Under the pieces are notes generated by a model. It saw nothing but the letters and a program-made list of their open reading frames with translations. It did no database searches and was not told the DNA's origin. From Chitinophaga filiformis (lineage in GTDB: Bacteria > Bacteroidota > Bacteroidia > Chitinophagales > Chitinophagaceae), in NCBI RefSeq assembly GCF_021646545.1, contig NZ_JAKIRP010000007.1:287741-351740 (forward strand): a stretch of 64,000 bases of DNA, in the 5' to 3' direction. The translations under genes and the position numbers were made by a program. Of the stretch, positions 10,527-18,498 are shown one piece after another (within the stretch, counting starts at the first letter, position 1; each line of letters starts with the position of its first letter).

Positions 10527-10538
10527 GCCTGTTTCATT

Positions 10539-12038
10539 TTATTGCCATGCGGGATTCTGTTCCAGCAGATTGTTAGCATTTACTTCCGTTTGAGGAATAG
10601 GAAAATATTGGTTCCTCGTCTGCGGATTTCTTACACGATATACATCATTGACAGCAGTGGGAATAAGCTGCCGGAAGGTATTGGTCCGCGAAAGATCATA
10701 CCAGCGGTCGCCTTCTGCAAACAGCTCCCAGCTGCGCTCCTGCAATACCGCGGCGACGAACGCATCACGGTCCAGTCCTTCCGTCAGTCCATCCAGTCCT
10801 GCACGGGCTCTTACCCTGTTGATATACTGGTAGGCATTGGCATTAACGCCATTCTGCCTTGCCTCCGCTTCCGCAGCAATGAGATATACATCCGCCACTC
10901 TTAAGATGGGGATGTTGGTGCTATGCAGACCACCAACAGAATTGCGGTCAGCATATTTCTTCACCAGCACACCATGTGTTGTAATAGGTGTAATGTTCGC
11001 CTGACGCACTGTCACTCCCTGTTTGTTGACATAGTTGGTATCCAGCAGCCCTCTCCGTTTATCTCTGGGATCAAATGAATCGAAGAAAGCCTGGTAAGCA
11101 AACGCCGATCCGTAAGAAGTAGCGCCATACGCCGGACCGGCACTTCCCGGCGGACCATACAAACTCATGATCTGTGAGCTGCGGCCATTGGTAACAGACT
11201 CCGCCTCGAATGCCCACAGGTTTTCCTTCCGCGCGGCATCTTCACGGGTAGCGTCATATACATCCATCACATTATCCATCAACCCTATGCCTGTAGTACT
11301 ATTCAATACCTTCTGTGCTTCACGCAGTGACAACGCCCAGTCCTCAGCATAAAGCGCCGCCTTGGCATATAAAGCCGCAGCGGCTTCCTTACAGGGACGG
11401 CCTTTTATCAGCGATCCACTATATTCAGGCAGATTCGCTTCAGCAGAATCAAGGTCCTGGAAGATCTGTTTGTATACATCTGCCTTAGGACTTTTAGCAA
11501 CATAAGCATCATCTATTGACTGACTGGCCTTGATACGGATCACAACGTCGCCAAAGTTCTTAGCCAGAAACCAATGGAAGAACGCCCGCAAAAAGTAAGC
11601 CTCTCCCAATATGGCTTTCTTGCGCGCTTCATTGCTCATCTTAGTATTAGGCACTTTAAGTAATACCCAGTTGGCATTTTCAATACCTGTATAACAGTTG
11701 TTCCATATATCAATAGGCGATTCGTTGGCTCGGCTGTAGCTCACGACCGCACTATACTGCGGATCAAAACTGAAAAGCGTGTAAGTATCCCTGCCCACCA
11801 CCGGACGCGGATATACCTGGTCTGCACTGAAATCGGGAACAAGCAACGCCGAAGGACCAGCATACAGATCGGCCAGTTCATTATATACTGCTGCCAGCGC
11901 CGCTTCTGCATCTTCTGCCGTCTGATAAAAATTCTCTGTATAAATCGATGAATAAGGTGTCTCTTCCAACTTGCTGCAGGAAAAACAAGAGAAGGAGAAT
12001 AGAGAGACCACGCTATATCGTAAAAGTATATTTCGCAT
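10539..12038 (-). CDS. SusD/RagB-family outer-membrane glycan-binding lipoprotein (PUL 1)
   Basis: 499 aa. The signal sequence is followed by cysteines in FSFSCFSCSKLEE, one of which should be lipidated, although the lipobox is not canonical. Then come the SusD N-terminal TPR helices (NFYQTAEDAEAALAAVYNEL, EAYFLRAFFHWFLAKNFGDV) and the C-terminal signature segments RARAGLDGL, ERSWELFAEGDRWYDLSR and YFPIPQTEVNAN. SusD proteins cap the SusC channel and deliver glycan to it. It lies 26 bp after its susC and starts the enzyme part of the PUL 1 operon. Length is normal for the family. Assignment is secure; the ligand is unknown. Confidence 0.95.
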   Translation of the reverse strand: MRNILLRYSVVSLFSFSCFSCSKLEETPYSSIYTENFYQTAEDAEAALAAVYNELADLYAGPSALLVPDFSADQVYPRPVVGRDTYTLFSFDPQYSAVVSYSRANESPIDIWNNCYTGIENANWVLLKVPNTKMSNEARKKAILGEAYFLRAFFHWFLAKNFGDVVIRIKASQSIDDAYVAKSPKADVYKQIFQDLDSAEANLPEYSGSLIKGRPCKEAAAALYAKAALYAEDWALSLREAQKVLNSTTGIGLMDNVMDVYDATREDAARKENLWAFEAESVTNGRSSQIMSLYGPPGSAGPAYGATSYGSAFAYQAFFDSFDPRDKRRGLLDTNYVNKQGVTVRQANITPITTHGVLVKKYADRNSVGGLHSTNIPILRVADVYLIAAEAEARQNGVNANAYQYINRVRARAGLDGLTEGLDRDAFVAAVLQERSWELFAEGDRWYDLSRTNTFRQLIPTAVNDVYRVRNPQTRNQYFPIPQTEVNANNLLEQNPAWQ

Positions 12039-12064
12039 GTTGAAGCTTTTTAAAGAATGAAATA

Positions 12065-15000
12065 TCAGAAACCCACCTGTAGTCCCAGCAGGAAAGACCG
12101 CGCAGTAGGATATACCAGGTTGTCCACGCCTATCTGTTTATTCGAGTTGCCGAATGTGTTCACCTCCGGATCAAAGCCGGTATAATCAGTAATAGTGAAC
12201 AGGTTGTTGGCACTTACATATACCCTTGCTGAACTGATATTTTTGATCTTCGGTAAACGGTACCCTAAGGTGATGTTCTTGCAACGCAGGAAGGAACCAT
12301 CTTCCATGAAACGGTCTGTCAGCGGGATACGCCCACCCTGGAAGCCACTTACATATTCATTACTGGGATTAGTGGGCGACCAGCGGTTCACGAGTGCCTT
12401 ATACATGTTCCTGCTGCCTAGCGGGTTTTCGAAGGAATAACGTATAAGATTGTACACCTTATTTCCCTGTGTACCGGCAAAGAAAGCACTGAAATCAAAA
12501 CGTTTAAAACTCAGGTTAGTAGAGAATCCATAGATGAAAGAAGGATTGGCATTGCCTACAATCTCCTGATCGCTGGCGCTGATCACCTTATCGTTGTTGA
12601 GATCTCTTACCTTCACTCCGCCAATACGGCTACCAGAGCCTTCCAGCACAGTTTCATTCTGCTGATAGATGCCATCAAATACATAAGTCTTGAACAGGCC
12701 CAAAGGTTCTCCTACTCTCATTACCTGGTAATTGCTTACCGCATATTCTGTTAGTCCGCCGTCAAGTCCCGTCAGTTTATTCCTGTTCAGGGAAATGTTA
12801 CCCGCCACAGACCATCTTACCGTTTTATCAAGAATGATAGCGTCCATTGACAGCTCTATGCCCCTGTTTTCCAGGCTTGCAAAATTGCCCGTCACTTCGC
12901 TGTACCCTGAAGAACCTGGTAATGTCTTCACAAAAAGCAGGTCGTCAGTTTTCTTATGATAGATATCTGCAGTAACGTTTACACGGTCATTCCATAATCC
13001 CAGGTCAAAACCGAAATCAGCCTGCAGAGAACGTTCCCATTTCAGGTCTTCATTGGCAATACCAGTGGGTCTGATACCGGTTATCGGCGAGTGATTAAAG
13101 TAATACATACCGGTAGTGCCCTGTAGGGAGAGCGATTTATACGCTTCAATAGCACCGGCATTTCCTGTAAGACCATAACTAAACCTGAATTTCAGATTGC
13201 TGATGGTATTGCTGCCCTTCATAAAAGGCTCTTCTGAAGCGCGCCATGCAATGGCAGCTGCAGGAAAGAAACCGTATTTATTGTTCTTACCAAACTTTGT
13301 AGAACCATCTATACGGGCGATCAGGTCCAGCAGGTATTTATCGCGGAAACCATAGTTGATACGTCCCATATAAGAGTCCAGCCTGTCCCTTGAACGGCTG
13401 CTGCTCACAGTCCTTTCAGTGGCCAGCTGCAGGGCTTCATTGACGGTGGCATCATTGGGAAATTTACTGGCATTGATGGTATTGGTATTGCTGCTGTTAG
13501 CCTGTGTGGCAAACAGACCTGTCACTTTCAGTGAATGATCTTTTGCAATACGCGTTTCATATGTAATGATGCTTTCATGCAATAAAACAATCGTGTTTGC
13601 ATTTGTCTTCGCCGCAGAACCGCCACCCGCAGCCAGATCACTGCTGTTCATAATGGCACGTGGAGAATAAAAATCGTTCAGCGACCCTGACAACACCGGG
13701 TTAAAGTTAGCACGGTAGGTCAAGCCCTTCAAAGGACTGATCTCTGCATAGATATTTCCCAGTGTCCTGTTGATCTTATCCCTGTTGAGGATCATGGACG
13801 AGCCGATGGGATTTGCGACTTCCCGGTAACGGCCATTCTCCTGATCACCGAAAGGCCATATTCTGCCGTCTTCCCGGTAGGGCTTTAATGTAGGCGGAGC
13901 ACCCATGGCCGCACCCAGAATGCTCTGGGTAACGGCTCCTGCATCGATACTGGTAGCCCCCGTAGGGATGACGTTATTCACAACATAACTGGTCAGGATA
14001 CTGGCGCCCACCCTCAGCAGGTCATTCACCCTGTGATCAAAATTCAGGCGGAAAGAATAACGGGTAAAGTCGGAATTGATCACGACACCATCCTGCTTGA
14101 AATAGTTGCCTGACAAGGCAAACTGTGTTTTCTCAGAACCGCCTGCCACTGTCACCTGGTGGTTCTGCATAGGCGCCTCACGGAAAATGAGGTCCTGCCA
14201 GTCTATGCCCTCTCCCAGTGCAGCGGGATTATCGTAGATATTTGTTTTGAACACTTCATTTTCCAACGCAGCAAATTCGGCGGCGTTCATCATCTTCATC
14301 TTCCGCGTGGTCTTCTGCACCCCGTAATACCCATCGTAGGTCACCGATGTCTTACCTGCCTTACCACGTTTAGTCGTGATCAATACCACACCGTTCGCCG
14401 CTCTCGCGCCATAAATAGCGGTAGCCGAAGCATCTTTCAGCACTGCGACAGATTCTATATCATTGGGGTTGATGATAGACAGGGAACTGATATCGTTCAC
14501 ACCACCGGAATTGGACAGCTGTACACCATCCACTACATACAAGGGCTCAGAAGTACCATTGATAGAATTCACGCCCCTGATGCGCATACTGATGTTGCCC
14601 CCCGGCGCGGCGGAGTTCTGGGTGATCTGCACGCCCGATACACGGCCCTGTAAGCCCTGTACCACATTGGAGATAGGCGTTTGCTTCAGATCAGCTGTTT
14701 TGACAGAAGCGATCGCACCTGCCACATTTGCCTTCTGCTGCGTACCATAGCCTACTACCACTACTTCATCCAGGTCCTTTTTACTGGCCTGCAGCACAAC
14801 ATCCAGCTGACTATTGCCGGCAACAGGTATTTCCTGCGTGACGTATCCTGTAAATGTGAAGACCAGTGAAACATCCGATTGTTTAAGCGGCAGCGAATAA
14901 GCGCCATCAGGACCGGAAAGTGTGCCGGTGCTTGTCCCCTTTACCCTGACAGTAACCCCTGGCAGGGCCTCCCCGTTTTCTGCGGCCGTTACCCTCCCTT

Positions 15001-15085
15001 TCACAGTCAACTGCTGCGAAAAGGCAATTATTGGGAGCAGTAAGATTGGGAAAATTCCCATGAAGTGAATAACATGTTTTTTCAT
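12065..15085 (-). CDS. SusC/RagA-family TonB-dependent outer-membrane receptor (PUL 1)
   Basis: 1006 aa. After a signal peptide (ILLLPIIAFSQ) there is a carboxypeptidase-D-like domain (LTVKGRVTAAENGEALPGVT), then the TonB box/plug start DEVVVVGYGTQ, the plug motif SAPGGNISMRIRGVNSING and PLYVVDGVQL, and a long 22-strand barrel ending LGLQVGF. It imports glycan fragments across the outer membrane with SusD. Unlike the other two SusC proteins in the window it has no STN signalling domain, in keeping with control by the divergent LacI regulator rather than an ECF sigma/anti-sigma pair. It is the first gene of the PUL 1 operon. Confidence 0.96.
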   Translation of the reverse strand: MKKHVIHFMGIFPILLLPIIAFSQQLTVKGRVTAAENGEALPGVTVRVKGTSTGTLSGPDGAYSLPLKQSDVSLVFTFTGYVTQEIPVAGNSQLDVVLQASKKDLDEVVVVGYGTQQKANVAGAIASVKTADLKQTPISNVVQGLQGRVSGVQITQNSAAPGGNISMRIRGVNSINGTSEPLYVVDGVQLSNSGGVNDISSLSIINPNDIESVAVLKDASATAIYGARAANGVVLITTKRGKAGKTSVTYDGYYGVQKTTRKMKMMNAAEFAALENEVFKTNIYDNPAALGEGIDWQDLIFREAPMQNHQVTVAGGSEKTQFALSGNYFKQDGVVINSDFTRYSFRLNFDHRVNDLLRVGASILTSYVVNNVIPTGATSIDAGAVTQSILGAAMGAPPTLKPYREDGRIWPFGDQENGRYREVANPIGSSMILNRDKINRTLGNIYAEISPLKGLTYRANFNPVLSGSLNDFYSPRAIMNSSDLAAGGGSAAKTNANTIVLLHESIITYETRIAKDHSLKVTGLFATQANSSNTNTINASKFPNDATVNEALQLATERTVSSSRSRDRLDSYMGRINYGFRDKYLLDLIARIDGSTKFGKNNKYGFFPAAAIAWRASEEPFMKGSNTISNLKFRFSYGLTGNAGAIEAYKSLSLQGTTGMYYFNHSPITGIRPTGIANEDLKWERSLQADFGFDLGLWNDRVNVTADIYHKKTDDLLFVKTLPGSSGYSEVTGNFASLENRGIELSMDAIILDKTVRWSVAGNISLNRNKLTGLDGGLTEYAVSNYQVMRVGEPLGLFKTYVFDGIYQQNETVLEGSGSRIGGVKVRDLNNDKVISASDQEIVGNANPSFIYGFSTNLSFKRFDFSAFFAGTQGNKVYNLIRYSFENPLGSRNMYKALVNRWSPTNPSNEYVSGFQGGRIPLTDRFMEDGSFLRCKNITLGYRLPKIKNISSARVYVSANNLFTITDYTGFDPEVNTFGNSNKQIGVDNLVYPTARSFLLGLQVGF

Positions 15086-15179
15086 AACTGTGGTTCTAGG
15101 TGTTAAGCCGGCATGAAATGAATAGTACCAGAATGCTGTATTTTACCGGCATTGCTACGTAACATGGAATTAATTAGTT

Positions 15180-15210
15180 CAAATTTTCACAAACAATTTG
15201 ATGGATCAAA
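15180..15210 (-). promoter_or_regulatory. Candidate promoter of the PUL 1 operon (susC)
   Basis: On the minus strand TTTG (15210-15207) is followed after exactly 19 bases by AAAATTTG (15187-15180), seven of eight matches to the Bacteroidota -7 element TAnnTTTG. Spacing and sequence fit the primary sigma factor consensus. The transcript would start near 15174, leaving about 90 nt before the susC ATG at 15085. Confidence 0.5.
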
Positions 15211-15231
15211 ATATTTTCAGCAGTTTTTTCT

Positions 15232-15247
15232 ATGGGAACGGTTCCAT
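15232..15247. promoter_or_regulatory. Palindrome, candidate LacI-family operator 1
   Basis: ATGGGAACGGTTCCAT contains the 11 bp perfect odd palindrome GGAAC-G-GTTCC (15235-15245). It lies about 22 bp upstream of the -33 element of the susC promoter and 4 bp from the second palindrome. Its GGGAAC/GTTCC arms resemble those of operator 2, as expected for two sites of one regulator. Confidence 0.5.
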
Positions 15248-15250
15248 TTT

Positions 15251-15268
15251 TTTGGGATAGTTCCCAAA
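15251..15268. promoter_or_regulatory. Palindrome, candidate LacI-family operator 2
   Basis: TTTGGGATAGTTCCCAAA has perfect 7 bp arms around a 4 bp centre. It covers the -33 TTTG and spacer of the candidate lacI-type gene promoter, so binding here would block that promoter (autorepression). The arm shares TGGGA/TCCCA with operator 1. Confidence 0.55.
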
Positions 15269-15280
15269 GTCTTATTTTTA
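15251..15280 (+). promoter_or_regulatory. Candidate promoter of the LacI-type regulator gene
   Basis: TTTG at 15251-15254, an 18 bp spacer, and TATTTTTA at 15273-15280 (seven of eight matches to TAnnTTTG). The start codon is at 15309, so the leader would be about 20-25 nt. It overlaps operator 2. Confidence 0.45.
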
Positions 15281-15308
15281 TGTCCCCATTCATTAAAATC
15301 GTCCACGT

Positions 15309-16346
15309 ATGAAGTCGAAGTACACGACCATAATAGACATTGCACGCCAGTTGAACATCTCCAAATCCACCGTTTCCCGTGCGCTTACGGGTCATCCGAA
15401 CGTAAAGGAGCATACCCGCAAGGCGGTGCTTGAACTGGCCAACTCTATGGAATACCAGCGTAACTCACTGGCCCTTGGCTTCAGCAAACACACGACTAAT
15501 ACCATCGGCATCATGGTGCCGGAGTTTATGTCTACATATTTCCCGTCTGTAATTGTGGGCGTACAGGATGTAATGCAGGCAGCAGGTTACAATGTGGTGA
15601 TCTGTCAGCAGAATGAATCGTATGAGTCAGAAGTGTCCAATATGAAGCTCTTGCTATCTTATCGTGTGGATGGCATCATCGTGTCCCATACCAAGGAAAC
15701 CCGAAATTTTGATCACTTTACATTAGCGCAGCGGAGGGGTGTACCACTGGTTTTCTTCAACCGTGTACCGGACGATATGAATGTTCCGAATGTGGTGGTC
15801 AACGACTATGAAGCGGCCTTCCAGGCAGTAGAACACCTCATTGCCATCGGGCGTAAGCGTATTGCACATCTCGCAGGACCAGAATCGCTGGTGAACACAC
15901 GCCTGCGCAGACAAGGTTATCTTGATGCATTGAAGAAACATGACATCCCTTATAATCCTGATCTTGTGCTGTCGTACGACCTGACCACAGAAAAGGTCAA
16001 GATCTATATGAAACACTTCCTCGACCTGGAAACACCACCGGATGCGCTGTTTGCCATCAACGATCCTACCGCCATTGCGGCTATGGAAGTGGTAAAAGCA
16101 AAAGGACTAAGGATTCCTGAAGATATTGCCATTGTGGGTTTCAGTAATGACTTCTCTGCACAGCTGGTATATCCCGGCCTTACAACAGTAGCACAACCCA
16201 CCGCCGACATCGGCCGTACTGCGGCCGAGATGTTGCTGCAGGAATTAAAAGCGAAAGTTAAAAATGATTATACTATCAAGAAGGCCCCTACGGTGCAATT
16301 ACCAACGAAGCTGATCATCAGGGAGTCGACTCAATGCCGTATTTAA
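15309..16346 (+). CDS. LacI-family transcriptional regulator of PUL 1
   Basis: 345 aa. Residues 7-26 form the LacI helix-turn-helix (TIIDIARQLNISKSTVSRAL), followed by the hinge region (HTRKAVLELANSMEYQRNSLA) and a periplasmic-binding-protein-like sugar-sensing core (NTIGIMVPEF, SYRVDGIIVSHT, DALFAINDPTAIAAMEV, PEDIAIVGFSND). Length is normal. It is divergent from the susC-led operon across 223 bp with two palindromes, so it most likely controls PUL 1 in response to a sugar released from the glycan. Its last 29 bp overlap the convergent gene ending at 16318. Family call is secure; target and inducer are inferred. Confidence 0.93.
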   Translation: MKSKYTTIIDIARQLNISKSTVSRALTGHPNVKEHTRKAVLELANSMEYQRNSLALGFSKHTTNTIGIMVPEFMSTYFPSVIVGVQDVMQAAGYNVVICQQNESYESEVSNMKLLLSYRVDGIIVSHTKETRNFDHFTLAQRRGVPLVFFNRVPDDMNVPNVVVNDYEAAFQAVEHLIAIGRKRIAHLAGPESLVNTRLRRQGYLDALKKHDIPYNPDLVLSYDLTTEKVKIYMKHFLDLETPPDALFAINDPTAIAAMEVVKAKGLRIPEDIAIVGFSNDFSAQLVYPGLTTVAQPTADIGRTAAEMLLQELKAKVKNDYTIKKAPTVQLPTKLIIRESTQCRI

Positions 16347-16935
16347 TTCCTACTTTTTTGAATAGCGCTTTCAGCATATCCAGCTTCCATTGGCAGTGCT
16401 CGCCTAAAGAAATATTTTCGCTGCTTAACCTTGTATTCCGGCATTCAAAACATATTTCAATGAACGCTATTACTTTGCCATTGTTGTCACGAAATAATAT
16501 TGCATTCCGGGGTATGTAACAACCTGTTTTACTTATGACCTGGATATCTCCCGCATATCCGTAATTGTATAAAATATCCGTTAAAGTATCTATCTGGGCA
16601 AGCGTCATTGTCCTGATCTCCCTCATTCCCACAGGGATAGGGATAGGCTTAATCGTATCATTGTCATCCGATAACAGGCCACCATCGCCGATCTGCTCCG
16701 GGTTCAGGCGGAAGGTAAATTCACCATCGTCGGTAATCTTCACTAACCCATCGAAGGATATAAGCTGGACCTGAGCAGACAGGTTAAAAGGATAATGCTT
16801 TATTCTTGATGCAAATGAAAAATGGGTTTTCTTCGCGCAACCCTCTATATAGACCTTCCTGGGAGGGAGAGGCAGGAGTTTTTTTTGCGCAGAGAGCGAT
16901 TGTGCGATAAAAAGGAACGCAACGAATAGCCGCAT
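16318..16935 (-). CDS. Small secreted protein of unknown function (paralog A)
   Basis: The frame is open from an ATG at 16971, but the ATG at 16935 begins a clean signal peptide (MRLFVAFLFIAQSLSAQ) and is preferred, giving 205 aa. The mature protein has a KKTHFSFASRIKHYPF block, then LISFDGLVKITDDGEFTFRL, then YNYGYAGDIQVISKTGCYIP and FIEICFECRNTRLSS with a CxxC-like pair. I recognise no family. It is a tandem paralog of the gene at 16989-17627, in the same orientation and 53 bp downstream of it. Its 3' end overlaps the regulator gene tail-to-tail. Possibly a periplasmic protein, but no function can be supported. Confidence 0.7.
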   Translation of the reverse strand: MRLFVAFLFIAQSLSAQKKLLPLPPRKVYIEGCAKKTHFSFASRIKHYPFNLSAQVQLISFDGLVKITDDGEFTFRLNPEQIGDGGLLSDDNDTIKPIPIPVGMREIRTMTLAQIDTLTDILYNYGYAGDIQVISKTGCYIPRNAILFRDNNGKVIAFIEICFECRNTRLSSENISLGEHCQWKLDMLKALFKKVGIKYGIESTP

Positions 16936-16988
16936 TTTTAATACGCTTAAACGGGGTCTTATACTACTCATGGCTTTTATTTTGATGG

Positions 16989-17627
16989 TTAACTGTTATC
17001 TGTTTCGGGCTCAGTCTCTGCTCTGGGGGCTCTAACTGTTCCATACTCAATCCCCACCTGCCTGAACAGTGCTTTCAGCAAGTCGAACTTCTGTTCGCAT
17101 AGCTCACCTAATGATATCTTGTTACTGCTTTCTCTTGAATTCTGGCATTCGAAACATAGCTCAATGAATGCGATTACCTTGCCATTGGTATCCCGGAATA
17201 ATATTGCATTCCTTGGCGAGTAACATTGCGTTACACGCGACACCTTAGGCTTTCCTGCAAAACCGTAGTTGTATAATATATCCGTCAGGCTATCAATCTG
17301 TTTAAGTGTCAGCGTCCTGATTTCCTTTATTCCTGTAGAAAAGGTGGTGGTGTCGTCGGTTAACACCGGATCAAGACTAAAGAAGCTGAACTCCCCATCA
17401 CCGGATAGCTTCACCAGCCCGTCGAAGGAAATAAACTGCACCTGCGCAGACAGGTTAAAAGGATAATGCTTTATTCTTGAAGCAAATGAAAAATGGGTTT
17501 TCTTCACACAAGGCACCGTATAAACGCCTGAAGTACTGCCCTCCTCGGGGCCAAAAGGTGATATAGGTTGCTGCGCAAACAAAGATTGTGCGACGAAAAG
17601 AAAAAAAAATAAAGCAGGTACTTTCAT
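16989..17627 (-). CDS. Small secreted protein of unknown function (paralog B)
   Basis: 212 aa with a signal peptide (FFFLFVAQSLFAQQ). It shares with paralog A the KKTHFSFASRIKHYPF block, QFISFDGLVKLSGDGEFSF, LTLKQIDSLTDILYNYGFAG, a segment with SPRNAILFRDTNGKV, and the FECQNSRESS region. The tail is acidic (RAETEPETDNS) and absent from paralog A. The pair is a tandem duplication. A 60 bp stretch coding for the shared block differs at one base only between copies (17446-17505 and 16775-16834), far more alike than the rest. Function unknown. Confidence 0.7.
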   Translation of the reverse strand: MKVPALFFFLFVAQSLFAQQPISPFGPEEGSTSGVYTVPCVKKTHFSFASRIKHYPFNLSAQVQFISFDGLVKLSGDGEFSFFSLDPVLTDDTTTFSTGIKEIRTLTLKQIDSLTDILYNYGFAGKPKVSRVTQCYSPRNAILFRDTNGKVIAFIELCFECQNSRESSNKISLGELCEQKFDLLKALFRQVGIEYGTVRAPRAETEPETDNS

Positions 17628-17718
17628 ATATCAGGGACAAATTAGGCCGGAACCTTCCGATTATTAACGCGATATTCAAATATAATCAATAAAACGCAGT
17701 AAGTTCCTTGAGAAGCCA

Positions 17719-17747
17719 TGTGTTTGTAGCGTGGGTGAAACCCCGGG
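17719..17747 (+). repeat. Dispersed palindrome-forming element, copy 1
   Basis: The stretch starts TGTGTTTGTAGCGTGGG and ends AACCCCGGG. The reverse complement of 40960-40995 reads almost the same (TGTGTTTGTAGCGCGGGG, then CAACCCCGGG). GGGTGAAACCC can form a short hairpin. It lies in the spacer between divergent genes. It looks like a dispersed intergenic repeat. Confidence 0.5.
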
Positions 17748-17805
17748 ACTGCAAAAAACGTAAAAAATACCCAAATACCAGTATATTAATTCTCCCGGCA
17801 TTAGT

Positions 17806-17813
17806 TAACTTTG
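17806..17813 (+). promoter_or_regulatory. -7 promoter element abutting the start codon
   Basis: TAACTTTG matches the Bacteroidota -7 consensus TAnnTTTG in full and ends 4 bp before the ATG at 17818. Transcription would begin at or within a few bases of the start codon. No clear TTTG is seen 19 bp upstream. Confidence 0.45.
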
Positions 17814-17817
17814 CCAT

Positions 17818-18495
17818 ATGTTTAAGAACGTGCGTTTTATTATCCCCTTGTTTATTATCTCCGTTTTATTGTCATCATGTTTCGAGATCGTTGAAGATGT
17901 AACAGTGAAAAAAGACGGTAGTGGCAGTATGAAGTTGACCCTGAATTTAAGTCAAAGCAAAACAAAGATCGGGGCAATTATGCTGATGGACAGCATTAAC
18001 GGTTATAAGGTTCCCAGCCGCAATGAAATAGAGGACCAGTTAGAGCAGGCGGCTGCAAGGCTAAAGACCATCAGGGGCATCTCTAACGTAAACCATACTG
18101 TCGACTTCACGAATTTCATTGCCAGCATCAACTTTTCTTTTAAAAATGTAGCAGATGTGAACAATCTTGTAAAAGAACTCCTGGCTGAAGCGGACGTAAA
18201 GACCAAAATTCCCGTTTCTTACCGGTACGACCGGGAAGAGGCCCGGTTTTCGAAGGAGTATACTTACTCTCCTGATGTCAAAGAACAGTTTAACAGCCTC
18301 AAGGAACGGGACAAAGAGGTTTTCCGGACAGCCTCCTATATCAGCATCTTACGTTTCGAAAACACCATCAGCAGCTTTAGTAATCAGGGGGCAAAGATGT
18401 CTAAAAATCAGCAGGCTATTATGCAACGACTTCCGGTATCAGACCTGGTGAGTGGCAAAGCCAATATATCTAATCAAATCCAATTATCACGATAG
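17818..18495 (+). CDS. Lipoprotein of unknown function
   Basis: 225 aa. A short hydrophobic N-terminus ends in the lipobox LLSSC (Cys21), so the mature protein is lipid-anchored. The following segment EIVEDVTVKKDGSGSMKLTL is typical of Bacteroidota lipoproteins with a beta-rich start; the middle is helical (RNEIEDQLEQAAARLKTI) and no enzyme motif is visible. It ends 3 bp before the next gene and is likely co-transcribed with it. A -7 element lies directly before its ATG. No function can be assigned. Confidence 0.8.
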   Translation: MFKNVRFIIPLFIISVLLSSCFEIVEDVTVKKDGSGSMKLTLNLSQSKTKIGAIMLMDSINGYKVPSRNEIEDQLEQAAARLKTIRGISNVNHTVDFTNFIASINFSFKNVADVNNLVKELLAEADVKTKIPVSYRYDREEARFSKEYTYSPDVKEQFNSLKERDKEVFRTASYISILRFENTISSFSNQGAKMSKNQQAIMQRLPVSDLVSGKANISNQIQLSR

Positions 18496-18498
18496 AAC

